From a virus, in IMG/VR virus record IMGVR_UViG_3300042549_005935, positions 1 through 24,056 of that record: DNA of 24,056 nt, one strand, 5' to 3'. Every line of letters begins with the position of its first letter. Position 1 is the first letter of the stretch. Positions 16,169 through 24,056 of the stretch are shown one piece after another. The translations under genes and the position numbers were made by a program. Under the pieces are notes generated by a model. The model ran no database searches, was not told where the DNA came from, and saw nothing but the letters and a program-made list of their open reading frames with translations.

Positions 16169-16875
16169 TTGAGGTGAAAGCTAAGAAAAAATCCACTCAA
16201 TATTTTACTCAAGATACTGAAGATGCTATAGTATTATATAATAATACTTCTGATTATGATGAGAAAGATAGAATATATAGAACACGTATACATTATGCTT
16301 TCTTTAAATTAACAGAAAATATTATCCATACTTTTAAATTTTACTACACTGAAGTAGATAATATTGAGGATTTACAACATGAAGTAATAACATTTTTACT
16401 TTCCAAAATCCATCTATTCAACCCAGCTAAAGGAGCTAAAGCATACTCATATTTTGGTACTATTGCTAAACGTTATTTAATTATTACTAATACTAAAAAT
16501 TATAAAAAACGAGTAGATAAAGCACCTATTGAGGAAATTGAATCAAATGAAGATTTCTCATATACAATTGAAGAAGGATCAGCTCAAGATAAATTATCTA
16601 ATTTTATTGATGAATACGTTTCACACTGTACTAAGAATATTTATACTTTATTTCCTAAAGAAAATGATGCCCAAATAGCTGATGCTATTTTAGAGTTATT
16701 CCGTAAGCGTGAGAGTATAGACATTTTTAATAAAAAAGCACTATATATATACATTCGTGAGATTATTGACGCTAAAACCCCTAAAATCACTAAGATAGCC
16801 GATAAATTATATATTGTATTTAAACAACATTATTTTTTCTATCTAGAAAATGGATATACAGATTTCCATCGTTGA
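16165..16875 (+). CDS. T4 gp55-like late sigma factor
   Basis: A 236-residue protein similar to the late-transcription sigma factor of T4-like phages (gp55, 185 residues in T4). The region-2-like core is clear: IEDLQHEVITFLLSKIHLFN (residues 67-86) followed by PAKGAKAYSYFGTIAKRYLI (87-106). This corresponds to the 'DL-x-Q-E' and 'F-x-YF-x-x-I-A-x-N/R' part that contacts RNA polymerase and opens the -10 box. The C-terminal 110 residues are less conserved and helical. It would direct host polymerase to late promoters, for which the ATATTTATA boxes of this window are candidates. It starts by a four-base overlap with the previous gene and is followed by box L3. Confidence 0.85.
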   Translation: MIEVKAKKKSTQYFTQDTEDAIVLYNNTSDYDEKDRIYRTRIHYAFFKLTENIIHTFKFYYTEVDNIEDLQHEVITFLLSKIHLFNPAKGAKAYSYFGTIAKRYLIITNTKNYKKRVDKAPIEEIESNEDFSYTIEEGSAQDKLSNFIDEYVSHCTKNIYTLFPKENDAQIADAILELFRKRESIDIFNKKALYIYIREIIDAKTPKITKIADKLYIVFKQHYFFYLENGYTDFHR

Positions 16876-16883
16876 TATTTATA
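16875..16883 (+). promoter_or_regulatory. Late-type promoter box L3
   Basis: ATATTTATA overlaps the stop codon of the sigma-factor gene and lies 14 bases before the ATG at 16898, at the head of the baseplate block. Confidence 0.55.
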
Positions 16884-16897
16884 ATTAAAATAAATAT

Positions 16898-17242
16898 ATG
16901 AGTAATGGTTTAGATAATGTTGTTTTTGGTAAAAAGAAATTCTCTGATTTATTAGAGGAGATTTATGATAATCAAAAAAAGAAAGAAAAACAAATATCTA
17001 TATTAATTTCTGAGTTAAAACCACTTGTACAAAGTATAGGTGACGCTACTCTTATTGTTCCTTTAATTAAAGAATACTTAGAAATAAGTGTTAAAAATGA
17101 TGAACAATTAATCAAAATGGCTACTATTATTCAACGTATTATGAATAATAACGCTAATAACACTGATGGTGGATTTGGTATTTCTGAAGAAGAAAAACAA
17201 CAGTTATTAGCTGAAATAGATAAATTTAAAACTGAAGAATAA
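16898..17242 (+). CDS. Helical phage protein between sigma factor and spike, 114 aa
   Basis: An all-helical protein with coiled-coil regions (FSDLLEEIYDNQKKKEKQISILI, residues 15-37, and a C-terminal EEEKQQLLAEIDKF). The middle part (ATLIVPLIKEYLEISVKNDEQLIKMATIIQRIM, read as two helices) is a pattern I recall from conserved phage proteins in the same position of related genomes, function unknown. A size similar to T4 gp33 (112 residues), the late coactivator, is noted, but no specific motif supports that. It follows late box L3 and ends in a one-base overlap with the spike gene. Confidence 0.65.
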   Translation: MSNGLDNVVFGKKKFSDLLEEIYDNQKKKEKQISILISELKPLVQSIGDATLIVPLIKEYLEISVKNDEQLIKMATIIQRIMNNNANNTDGGFGISEEEKQQLLAEIDKFKTEE

Positions 17243-18579
17243 TGGGTATAGATATATCATTCGGAACAGTTGGAATGAATAATGTTGTTTACACAACAGG
17301 AAATACCTCTAAAGTAAACACAAATTCTCAGTTAGCATCTGGAATAGGTACTCTTATAGCAGCTAGAGTAAAACATATTATACTTGATGACTCTGAAGAA
17401 GTTAATGGTGTTAATAATAGACATTTATTTAATAAATTTGGGGACTGGAGTAGTATAGGTACCATATTTTGGGAATATGTTAATAACCCAATTTCAGGAA
17501 GTGGATTTAATCAAAATCAATATGCTATACCTATTTTCCCAAATATTAAAAATTATCCATTAATTAATGAGATTATATATATAGCTCAATTACCCAATCC
17601 GAATATATCTTTAAATTTATCAACTAATTCTTATTATTATTTCCCACCACTTAATATGTGGAATAGCCAAATACATAACGCTATGCCTGGGTTTGATAAT
17701 GATCCTTTAAATGATTTAAATCAACAAGTTGATTACCAAGAATCATTTCAAGGAGCTGTTAGAAAAATAGAAGATAATAGTTCTGAGATTTATTTAGGTA
17801 AGACTTTTAGTGAAAGAATAGAGACACATCCTTTATTACCATATGAAGGTGATATAATCTATGAAGGTAGATGGGGTAATTCTTTAAGATTAGGTTCAAC
17901 AGTTAATAATTCTTATATACCTAATAATTGGTCTTCCACTGGTTCAAATGGAGACCCTATAACTATAATAAGAAATGGTCAAGCTGATTATATCTCTGAT
18001 CCATGGATACCTGTAGTTGAAGATATAAATAATGATTTAACATCTATTTATTTAACTTCTAATCAAATTGTTCCTTTATTCGCTTCAAGTACAAATAATT
18101 TTTCATTTTCAACAAATACTACACAACCACCTACTAATGTAAGCCAATACGCTGGGAACCAAATTATTTTAAATTCAGGCAGATTAGTATTTAATGCTAA
18201 AAATGATTCAATAGTAGCATTAGCTAATAAATCAATACAATTATCATGCCAAGAAACAATAGGGATGGACGCTACTCAAATAGCATTAACATCTGATAAA
18301 GTTTATTTAGGATCATCAGAAGGTATTGAAGGAACTAGTTTACAATCAGCTATATTAGGAGAAAATTTAATAACTCAATTAACTCAATTAGTGACTAGTT
18401 TAAAAAGTTTAGCTACATCTGTAACTAACGCTATAGATTCTAATGGAGCTCCTATATCTGATTTTATAGTGGTAGGCACTAGTTTAAAAGCAACATGTGA
18501 TGATATTTTAAAAGTACTTAATAAAAAACCAAACACTAATGGTAGTTTATTATCTAATAAGGTTAAAATAAGACAATAA
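17242..18579 (+). CDS. Baseplate spike / hub protein (gpV/gp5-like)
   Basis: A 445-residue structural protein. Residues 35-125 look like the OB-fold of baseplate spike proteins: ARVKHIILDD, then FNKFGDWSSIGTIFWEYV, then PIFPNIKNYPLINEIIYIAQLPNP. A region around YEGRWGNSLRLGSTV (about 208-222) follows, as in other spike/hub proteins of contractile phages. Residues about 310-375 contain a repetitive beta segment (LVFNAKNDSIVALANKSIQLSCQE.. read in pieces) of the kind that forms the trimeric beta-helix needle. The C-terminus is helical. It should sit at the tip of the tail tube and pierce the outer membrane. No lysozyme domain is present; that activity may lie in the next gene. Confidence 0.75.
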   Translation: MGIDISFGTVGMNNVVYTTGNTSKVNTNSQLASGIGTLIAARVKHIILDDSEEVNGVNNRHLFNKFGDWSSIGTIFWEYVNNPISGSGFNQNQYAIPIFPNIKNYPLINEIIYIAQLPNPNISLNLSTNSYYYFPPLNMWNSQIHNAMPGFDNDPLNDLNQQVDYQESFQGAVRKIEDNSSEIYLGKTFSERIETHPLLPYEGDIIYEGRWGNSLRLGSTVNNSYIPNNWSSTGSNGDPITIIRNGQADYISDPWIPVVEDINNDLTSIYLTSNQIVPLFASSTNNFSFSTNTTQPPTNVSQYAGNQIILNSGRLVFNAKNDSIVALANKSIQLSCQETIGMDATQIALTSDKVYLGSSEGIEGTSLQSAILGENLITQLTQLVTSLKSLATSVTNAIDSNGAPISDFIVVGTSLKATCDDILKVLNKKPNTNGSLLSNKVKIRQ

Positions 18580-18581
18580 TT

Positions 18582-19568
18582 ATGGCTGAAGAAGAATATA
18601 AATCTATCTTTAAAGGAAAAATAGTAGCTGAAGATGGAACCCCATTATCTGGAGTCAATGTTACCTTTAAAAGTAAAAATAATATAAGTGAACTAATAGC
18701 CTCAACTGGGGAAACAGACATATCTATTAACCCAACAACATCAGATGTTGATATAAAAGGTAATATTAAAGAAAACACTGTAACTAATGAAAATGGAGAA
18801 TGGGAATTTTCATTCCCCACTACTGATATAAACCCAGATGATTTAACTATTACTTTTGAAAAAGAAAATTACGATTTAAAAAATATCACTAATCCTACTG
18901 TTACATCTGAAGTAACTTTAGTATTAGATATTCCTTTAAATGAGTTTGTACCTATAAATAGTTTGTCTACATCTGCTAAAAATAAATTTGAACAATATGA
19001 ACAAGATAATGTTTTAGTTTTAGTTAGAGATGGTAGAATAGAAGCAGGACATCCTTTTTCTAAACCTGGTTCTGGGGGAAGAACAATTGGATCTATGTAT
19101 TATAAAGGTCAATTAATAGCTTACACTGTTGAAGATATAGTTAGATATGACAAAAAAATTAATTTACAAACAGCTATCCCAGCTGGTGATTATTATATAA
19201 ATTTAGATGTCACAGGTAATGATAATTTAACTAATAATTATGTTAAATTAAAAGGTAAAGGAAAATACCCAGCTAATTGGTCTCCAAATGTGACTAAAGG
19301 AGTATTTGCTAGAGTAGGAAATGATAATGCTAATGCTGTAAATGTAATTAATCCAAAATTTAATTTTGGTGGGGCTAGAATACATGCTGGGAGTAGTGAA
19401 AATAGCTCAGCTGGTTGTATAATAGTCTCTAATTTAAGAGATAATAAAGGTTATCTTATTGGAAATTCTTTAGCTAAATCATTTGAAATAACAAAATTAA
19501 TTTATGATAATGATATAACTAGAATAATTATTATTGATGATTTTAAAAGAAGAATTTATAAAAAATAA
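18582..19568 (+). CDS. CarboxypepD_reg-DUF5675 fusion, likely tail-associated wall protein
   Basis: This 328-residue protein has two parts. Residues 8-118 form a carboxypeptidase-regulatory-like beta sandwich (FKGKIVAEDGTPLSGVNVTF, then NENGEWEFSFPTTD), a fold often found in surface or sugar-binding proteins. Residues 143-325 match DUF5675: RTIGSMYYKGQLIAYTVED (167-185), AIPAGDYYINLD (198-209), and GGARIHAGSSEN..SAGCIIV (263-282). The last block, with His268 and Cys279 within a 'H-A-G..S-x-G-C' pattern, resembles the active site of L,D-transpeptidase-like (YkuD) enzymes, so peptidoglycan cleavage or linkage is plausible but unproven. It sits between spike and wedge genes and may replace the lysozyme domain of T4 gp5. 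Confidence 0.75.
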   Translation: MAEEEYKSIFKGKIVAEDGTPLSGVNVTFKSKNNISELIASTGETDISINPTTSDVDIKGNIKENTVTNENGEWEFSFPTTDINPDDLTITFEKENYDLKNITNPTVTSEVTLVLDIPLNEFVPINSLSTSAKNKFEQYEQDNVLVLVRDGRIEAGHPFSKPGSGGRTIGSMYYKGQLIAYTVEDIVRYDKKINLQTAIPAGDYYINLDVTGNDNLTNNYVKLKGKGKYPANWSPNVTKGVFARVGNDNANAVNVINPKFNFGGARIHAGSSENSSAGCIIVSNLRDNKGYLIGNSLAKSFEITKLIYDNDITRIIIIDDFKRRIYKK

Positions 19569-19571
19569 TAA

Positions 19572-20501
19572 ATGGATAACACTAATAAAGTATATGAAGT
19601 CTCTAGGGTAACATTATTACCAACCCCAGATGTAACTTCTACAGCTAATAGTAAAATTAATGAACAGATAACTTCTAAGGAAGAAGAATTATCTAGACTT
19701 AAATCACAATTACCAACTCGTGATAAACTTATCCAATTTTTTAATGAAAATAAAGAAACTTTTAAAAGAATATTAATCCCATTTGTTATTAGCTTATTAG
19801 TAGCTTATGGTAGTAGTGTAGCTCAAGCTGTATTAGATGATATACCTTTAGATCAAATTATAGATATCTTAAAAGGAAAATGTCCTAGTCAGGCTAAAAT
19901 AAAAGAATTAATTGAAAAACGTAATAAATTAGTTACTCAATTAAATAATAACTATGAGACTATTACAACTATGGCTAGTTGGACCGGTGTGTTATCATCA
20001 GTTTTACAAGGATTAAAAATTGGGGTCCAATTAGTTAAAGCAGTTCCCACCCCAGCACCAGCTGGTGTAGCTGCTTATCTTATTGAAGGTGAAAAACAAA
20101 TAAATAACATTAGTAAAAGTATTAATTTAATCACTTTAACCACAGCTTCATTTGGGGTATTTTTTGGTTTAGTTATAAAATTATTAAACACATTAGATAT
20201 ATTATTACAACTATGCTCTCAAGATACTGGTATACCTTATGAACAAATAAATAATGAAATTAATGCTTTAAGTAATATAACTATAGAAAATCAAAATGAT
20301 AATACATATAAAGGATTTAATCTAGTTGTAAAAATTGATGAAACAAATGAAAGTCAATATATAAGAAGATATGCTGCCGCGGAAAATAAGCAAGGTATTC
20401 CTATTTTAAAAACAGACTCCTCATTTGCCTCAGATCCAACTGTATTAATAAATCAATTAAAATTCATAATAGATTCAAATCCTAATATAACAGCTGAATA
20501 A
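19572..20501 (+). CDS. Baseplate-region protein with hydrophobic segments, 309 aa
   Basis: An unusual structural-block protein of unknown family. Residues 28-50 form a coiled coil. Residues about 67-90 (ILIPFVISLLVAYGSSVAQAV) are a strong transmembrane-like segment. Residues 136-170 contain a second, weaker hydrophobic region rich in Ala, Pro and Val, and residues 184-214 form a third (ITLTTASFGVFFGLVIKLL). The C-terminal 90 residues are soluble, with strands. Three hydrophobic stretches in a virion-block gene suggest a protein that is ejected into, or inserted in, the cell envelope during infection, or a small tape-measure-like protein. It starts three bases after the DUF5675 gene's stop codon, so the two are probably co-translated. 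Confidence 0.7.
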   Translation: MDNTNKVYEVSRVTLLPTPDVTSTANSKINEQITSKEEELSRLKSQLPTRDKLIQFFNENKETFKRILIPFVISLLVAYGSSVAQAVLDDIPLDQIIDILKGKCPSQAKIKELIEKRNKLVTQLNNNYETITTMASWTGVLSSVLQGLKIGVQLVKAVPTPAPAGVAAYLIEGEKQINNISKSINLITLTTASFGVFFGLVIKLLNTLDILLQLCSQDTGIPYEQINNEINALSNITIENQNDNTYKGFNLVVKIDETNESQYIRRYAAAENKQGIPILKTDSSFASDPTVLINQLKFIIDSNPNITAE

Positions 20502-20505
20502 TTAA

Positions 20506-20514
20506 ATATTTATA
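20506..20514 (+). promoter_or_regulatory. Late-type promoter box L4
   Basis: ATATTTATA six bases before the ATG at 20521, at the start of the wedge gene group. Confidence 0.5.
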
Positions 20515-20520
20515 ATAGAT

Positions 20521-20895
20521 ATGAAAACAGATGCTCTAAAAAAATTAATAAAAGAAGCAGTACGTGAAGCAATTCAAGATGAATTAAAAGATATTCTTCT
20601 TGAAGCAGTGCGTGCTCCTAAAACAGTAGTACAAGAAACATATGCTGGTGCACAACCATCATATAGTTCACAACCAGTAATAGCCCAATCAAATGGAACA
20701 ACTGTAAATCATGATCTTAGACGTAATCTAAGAAGTATGATTGGAAGTGAATTTGACACAGTTGTTACTGCTAATTCATCACACGCTCAACCATCTTATA
20801 CTCCTCCACCTGTTAATACAGCTGGTGAAGGATCAAGTTTACCTGGTGGAGAAGTAGGTTTAGATCAAATAATGGGATTAATGAACGCTAAATAA
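20521..20895 (+). CDS. Small structural-block protein with disordered tail, 124 aa
   Basis: The N-terminal 30 residues form an amphipathic helix (LKKLIKEAVREAIQDELKDI). The remainder is low in hydrophobic residues and rich in Ser, Pro, Gln, Ala and Gly (AQPSYSSQPV and AQPSYTPPPV repeat a common pattern), interrupted by a short helix around DLRRNLRSMIGSEF. The C-terminus (EVGLDQIMGLMNAK) is helical. This looks like a tether or assembly linker between baseplate components, or a chaperone. The family is unknown to me. The stop codon overlaps the start of the gp25-like gene (TAATG). Confidence 0.65.
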   Translation: MKTDALKKLIKEAVREAIQDELKDILLEAVRAPKTVVQETYAGAQPSYSSQPVIAQSNGTTVNHDLRRNLRSMIGSEFDTVVTANSSHAQPSYTPPPVNTAGEGSSLPGGEVGLDQIMGLMNAK

Positions 20896-21296
20896 TGGCA
20901 TATAGAGTACCAAATATAAACCCAATAGATGTTGGTGGAAGAGTAGCGATTGGGGTATCTGTACCTTTTAACAATATAGCTGTTTTCAATCAAACATATT
21001 CCACTAGCACTCAAATTAAATCAAATATAATTAATTATGTTTTAACTAGAAAAGGCGAAAGAGTACTCAACCCTGATTTTGGATTAGGCCTTGAAGAATA
21101 TATATTTGAAAATATAGATAATAACACATTAACTACTATTCAAAATGTTATCACTGATGGCTTAACAAATAATTTCCCAAATATCATATTACAGAGTGTC
21201 ACAGTAACTCCAGATTATGATAATAATGCTATTAATATTAAAATAAGATATTACACTATTGAAGGTAATATTAACGAAATAAATGTATCTATATAA
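20895..21296 (+). CDS. Baseplate wedge protein, gp25-like
   Basis: A 133-residue member of the GPW/gp25 family (T4 gp25 has 132). The typical features are visible: a flexible N-terminus with VPF, a helix STQIKSNIINYVLTRKGERV (residues 36-55), the RKGERVLNPDFG-x-G-L motif (50-65) with the conserved Glu and Pro-x-FG, and C-terminal strands IILQSVTVTPDYDNNAINIKI. gp25-like proteins start sheath polymerisation and belong to the wedge. It lies directly before the gp6-like gene, the same order as in T4-like genomes, which supports the call. Confidence 0.9.
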   Translation: MAYRVPNINPIDVGGRVAIGVSVPFNNIAVFNQTYSTSTQIKSNIINYVLTRKGERVLNPDFGLGLEEYIFENIDNNTLTTIQNVITDGLTNNFPNIILQSVTVTPDYDNNAINIKIRYYTIEGNINEINVSI

Positions 21297-21298
21297 AC

Positions 21299-23140
21299 AT
21301 GGCTTCTGAGAATAGAAATATAAATTATCTAAATAAGGATTTTAATCAATTTAGGACATCTCTTTTTGATTACGCTCAAACTTATTTCCCAACATCATAC
21401 ACAGATTTTTCTCCTTCCTCTCCAGGAACTATGTTTATAGAGATGGCTGCCTATGTAGGAGATGTTATGTCTTTTTACTTAGATAACCAAATACAGGAAA
21501 ATTTTATTCAATATGTAAGACAGCAAAATAATATTTATGCTTTAGCTTATATGTTAGGTTATAAGCCTAAGGTAACATCTGTATCAACAACTAATATTGA
21601 AATCTACCAGAAAGTCCCAGCTGTAGGTAATCAACCTGATTTTACATACGCTTTAAATATAGCTGAAAACTTATCAATTCAGTCTCCAACAAACATAGCG
21701 TCAAAATTCTTAATTCAAGATCCAGTTGATTTTTCTTTTTCAAGTTCATTGGACCCAACAGATATAACAGTTTTTGATAATAACTATTATTTATTAAAAA
21801 AGACTAGAAAAGCTATATCAGCTGAAATTAAAACTACAACATTTACTTTTACAAACCCTCAAAGATTTCAAACTGTAGAAATAAATGATTCTAATATAAT
21901 AGGTATTTTAGATATAACTGATAGTGACGGAAATAAATGGTATGAAGTACCATATCTAGCTCAGGAGATGGTTTTTGATACTATTAAAAATACTAATATT
22001 AATAATCCTACTTTCTCATCAGATAATGGAGATACTCCATATTTATTACAACTTAAAAAAGTTCAAAGAAGATTTACAACTAGAATATTAAATCCAACTG
22101 TATTACAAATACAATTTGGAGCTGGTACTAACACTCAAAATAATGATGAAGAAATTACACCTAATCCTGAGAATGTTGGTTTAGGTTTACCTTATAAGCA
22201 ATCTAAATTAACAACAGCTTACTCACCAACAAATTTCTTATTTACAGATACTTACGGGATAGCTCCATATAACACAATTTTAACTGTTAGATATTTAACA
22301 GGTGGTGGTTTACAATCAAATGTAACAGCTGGTACTTTAACTGTCATTAATAATCCTAGTTTAATTCAATTTCAAAATGCTGGTTTAGATGCTACATTAG
22401 CTAATGCTGTTTTTAACAGTGTAGCTGTCTTAAATCCATTTTCCTCAGATGGGGGAGGAGCAGGTGACTCAGATGATGACATAAGAATGAAAGCCATGAG
22501 TACATTCACTACTCAACAACGAACTGTGACCTTAGATGATTATATGGTTAGAGCTATGTCATTACCTTCTGATTATGGTAATATAGCTAAAGTATATGTT
22601 GAGTCTGAAAAACTTTCAAATCTACTACCAGGTGAAACTCCATCAATATTAAATTTATATGTTTTATCATATGATGTTAGTAAAAAATTAAGAACAGCTT
22701 CCTCAGCATTAAAACAAAATTTATCTACTTATTTATCACAATATAAAATGATGAATGATTCTATTAAGATTAAAGATGCGTTTATTATTAATATAGGAGT
22801 AGATTTTGAGATTGTTGTTTTACCTAATTATAATAATAATTTAGTTGTATCTAATTGTATAACTAAATTAAAAGATTATTTTAATATTGATAATTGGCAA
22901 ATTAATGAACCAATATTACTAAGAGATCTATATATTATGTTAGATAATGTAGATGGGGTACAAAATGTTAAAACAGTAAACATAACAAATAAATATGGTT
23001 CATTATTAGGATACTCTAATTATTCATATGATATACCTGGAGCTATAATAAATAATGTTATTTACCCATCATTGGACCCAATGGTTTTTGAAGTTAAATA
23101 TCCTGATAATGATATTAAAGGTAGGGTTGTACCATTTTAA
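21299..23140 (+). CDS. Baseplate wedge protein, gp6-like (baseplate J family)
   Basis: A 613-residue wedge protein (T4 gp6 is 660). The N-terminus has the signature of this family: SSPGTMFIEMAAYVGDVMSF (residues 40-59), then YLDNQIQENFIQYVRQQNNI and AYMLGYKPK. A central part (about 370-430) contains 'S-S-D-G-G-G-A-G-D-S-D-D-D-I-R-M-K' and 'TLDDYMVRAMSLPSDYGNIAK', matching the baseplate_J domain of gp6/gpJ proteins. C-terminal domains of mixed alpha/beta type follow. It should form the ring of wedges around the hub together with the gp25-like protein, whose gene ends two bases upstream. Confidence 0.9.
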   Translation: MASENRNINYLNKDFNQFRTSLFDYAQTYFPTSYTDFSPSSPGTMFIEMAAYVGDVMSFYLDNQIQENFIQYVRQQNNIYALAYMLGYKPKVTSVSTTNIEIYQKVPAVGNQPDFTYALNIAENLSIQSPTNIASKFLIQDPVDFSFSSSLDPTDITVFDNNYYLLKKTRKAISAEIKTTTFTFTNPQRFQTVEINDSNIIGILDITDSDGNKWYEVPYLAQEMVFDTIKNTNINNPTFSSDNGDTPYLLQLKKVQRRFTTRILNPTVLQIQFGAGTNTQNNDEEITPNPENVGLGLPYKQSKLTTAYSPTNFLFTDTYGIAPYNTILTVRYLTGGGLQSNVTAGTLTVINNPSLIQFQNAGLDATLANAVFNSVAVLNPFSSDGGGAGDSDDDIRMKAMSTFTTQQRTVTLDDYMVRAMSLPSDYGNIAKVYVESEKLSNLLPGETPSILNLYVLSYDVSKKLRTASSALKQNLSTYLSQYKMMNDSIKIKDAFIINIGVDFEIVVLPNYNNNLVVSNCITKLKDYFNIDNWQINEPILLRDLYIMLDNVDGVQNVKTVNITNKYGSLLGYSNYSYDIPGAIINNVIYPSLDPMVFEVKYPDNDIKGRVVPF

Positions 23141-23146
23141 TTTTTT

Positions 23147-23155
23147 ATATTTATA
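23147..23155 (+). promoter_or_regulatory. Late-type promoter box L5
   Basis: ATATTTATA four bases before the ATG at 23160. Confidence 0.5.
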
Positions 23156-23159
23156 ACAA

Positions 23160-24056
23160 ATGGCTATATATAAAATATTCCCTTCAAAAGACGCTACAAT
23201 CTATTCTAGATACCCAGATAAAAATACTGGGTTAGATGAGATTTTATCTGTTAGTATTGAAGATGCTCAAGACAGTGGTAACCCTCAAGTTAGTAGAATT
23301 CTAACTCAGTTCTCAGATGATGAAATATCTGATGTTATAAACAATAAAATCAATGGGGCTGCTTGGAGTGCTTCTTTAAGATTATACGCCTCAACTATAA
23401 ATGGTTTAAATGAAAATTTAATCTTAGAAGCATACCCAATATCAGGATCATGGAATATGGGTTCTGGAAAATACGCTTATAATCCTGAATATACAAATGG
23501 TGTAAGCTGGACTAGTAGATCATCATTAAATACAAATAATTGGATTACTTCCAATTTCCCAGCTGGAATTACAGGATCATATGGAGTTGAAGCTGGTGGT
23601 GGTAATTGGTATTATAATAGTAAAGTAACACAATCTTTTTCATATTATTCTGATAAAGATATTAATATAAATGTAACATCCATAGTTAACAATTGGGAAA
23701 ATAATACCATTGTTAATAATGGTTTTATTATTAAACAACAAACTGAGTTTGTAGATAGTCTTGAGTATAACAATACTATGGATTATTTTTCAAGAGATAC
23801 TCATACTATTTACCCACCCCAATTAGAATTTAAATGGAGAGATTATTCTTGGAATACAGGTTCATCAACATTAACTATCTTAAATACATTACCTGTTTTT
23901 ATAGATATAGCTGAAAACCCAGGTGTTTTTTATCCTGAGAGTGTTAATAGATTTAGAGTAAATGCTCGACCTGAATACCCGACTAGAGTATTTCAAACAA
24001 CTTCATATTATACTCATAATTATTATTTACCAACAGCTTCATATTATGCTGTTAAA
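23160..24056 (+). CDS. DNRLRE-like tail or baseplate protein, cut by the right edge
   Basis: At least 299 residues, open at the window's right edge. The start MAIYKIFPSKDATIYSRYPD (residues 1-20) resembles the opening of DNRLRE-type domains, in which a short 'A-x-D-A-x-I' strand is followed by 'N-x-G-x-x-x-x-L-x-V'. This is followed by repeated beta strands with 'SASLRLY' and 'AYPISGSWNMGSGKY' motifs. The composition is rich in Asn, Ser, Tyr and Gly, as in tail fibres and adhesion proteins. Its position directly behind gp6-like and its own late box fit a baseplate-attached or fibre protein in place of T4 gp7/gp8, but the specific role is unknown. The C-terminus is missing. Confidence 0.65.
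   Translation, partial: MAIYKIFPSKDATIYSRYPDKNTGLDEILSVSIEDAQDSGNPQVSRILTQFSDDEISDVINNKINGAAWSASLRLYASTINGLNENLILEAYPISGSWNMGSGKYAYNPEYTNGVSWTSRSSLNTNNWITSNFPAGITGSYGVEAGGGNWYYNSKVTQSFSYYSDKDININVTSIVNNWENNTIVNNGFIIKQQTEFVDSLEYNNTMDYFSRDTHTIYPPQLEFKWRDYSWNTGSSTLTILNTLPVFIDIAENPGVFYPESVNRFRVNARPEYPTRVFQTTSYYTHNYYLPTASYYAVK

Noticed and set aside
16898-17242. T4 gp33-type late coactivator
   Set aside because: Only the length and position agree; no specific motif is seen, so it is left as unknown.

Overview
The window looks like part of a large, contractile-tailed (T4-like myovirus) phage genome whose host is probably a member of the Bacteroidota. The phage assignment rests on a T4-type late sigma factor (gp55-like) and a baseplate block: an OB-fold/beta-helix spike protein, a gp25-like and a gp6-like wedge protein, and a tail protein cut by the right edge. 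The host assignment rests on about 22 near-identical promoters. They carry TTTG at -33 and TATATTTA (a TAnnTTTG-type box) at -7, and start codons generally lack an upstream Shine-Dalgarno sequence. All genes supported here are on the + strand.

Layout. Positions 1-10148 are an early/accessory region of very short genes, most with their own copy of the promoter and often a GC-rich hairpin between them. Few have recognisable functions: a stripped-down RadA-like ATPase, a Cro/CI-type HTH protein, three proteins with AT-hook-like motifs, small membrane proteins and several conserved phage hypotheticals. Embedded RNA islands at 3975-4738, 10149-10518 and 13700-14163 hold two good tRNA-Leu genes, two tRNAs with a CAT anticodon, four odd tRNA-like elements and long stretches of apparently structured non-coding sequence. 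Positions 10533-13604 carry an SGNH-hydrolase-like secreted protein, small proteins, a GNAT-like protein and a DUF932 protein.

From 14368 rightwards the genome switches to late organisation. Genes are packed with ATGA/TAATG overlaps. The -33/-7 promoters disappear and are replaced by an ATATTTATA box close to start codons. The block runs: hypothetical proteins, HD-domain hydrolase, membrane coiled-coil protein, gp55-like sigma factor, small coiled-coil protein, baseplate spike, CarboxypepD_reg-DUF5675 protein, a protein with hydrophobic segments, a small linker-like protein, gp25-like wedge, gp6-like wedge, and a DNRLRE-like tail protein open at the right edge. The likely logic is that host polymerase reads the left-hand genes singly through the strong host-type promoters, the gp55-like factor then redirects polymerase to the ATATTTATA boxes, and the structural genes follow.

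The most unusual features are the tRNA-like elements with nearly identical acceptor stems but non-canonical anticodon domains, the strict promoter array, two early genes almost free of cytosine on the coding strand, and the large structured non-coding tracts beside the tRNA-like elements.
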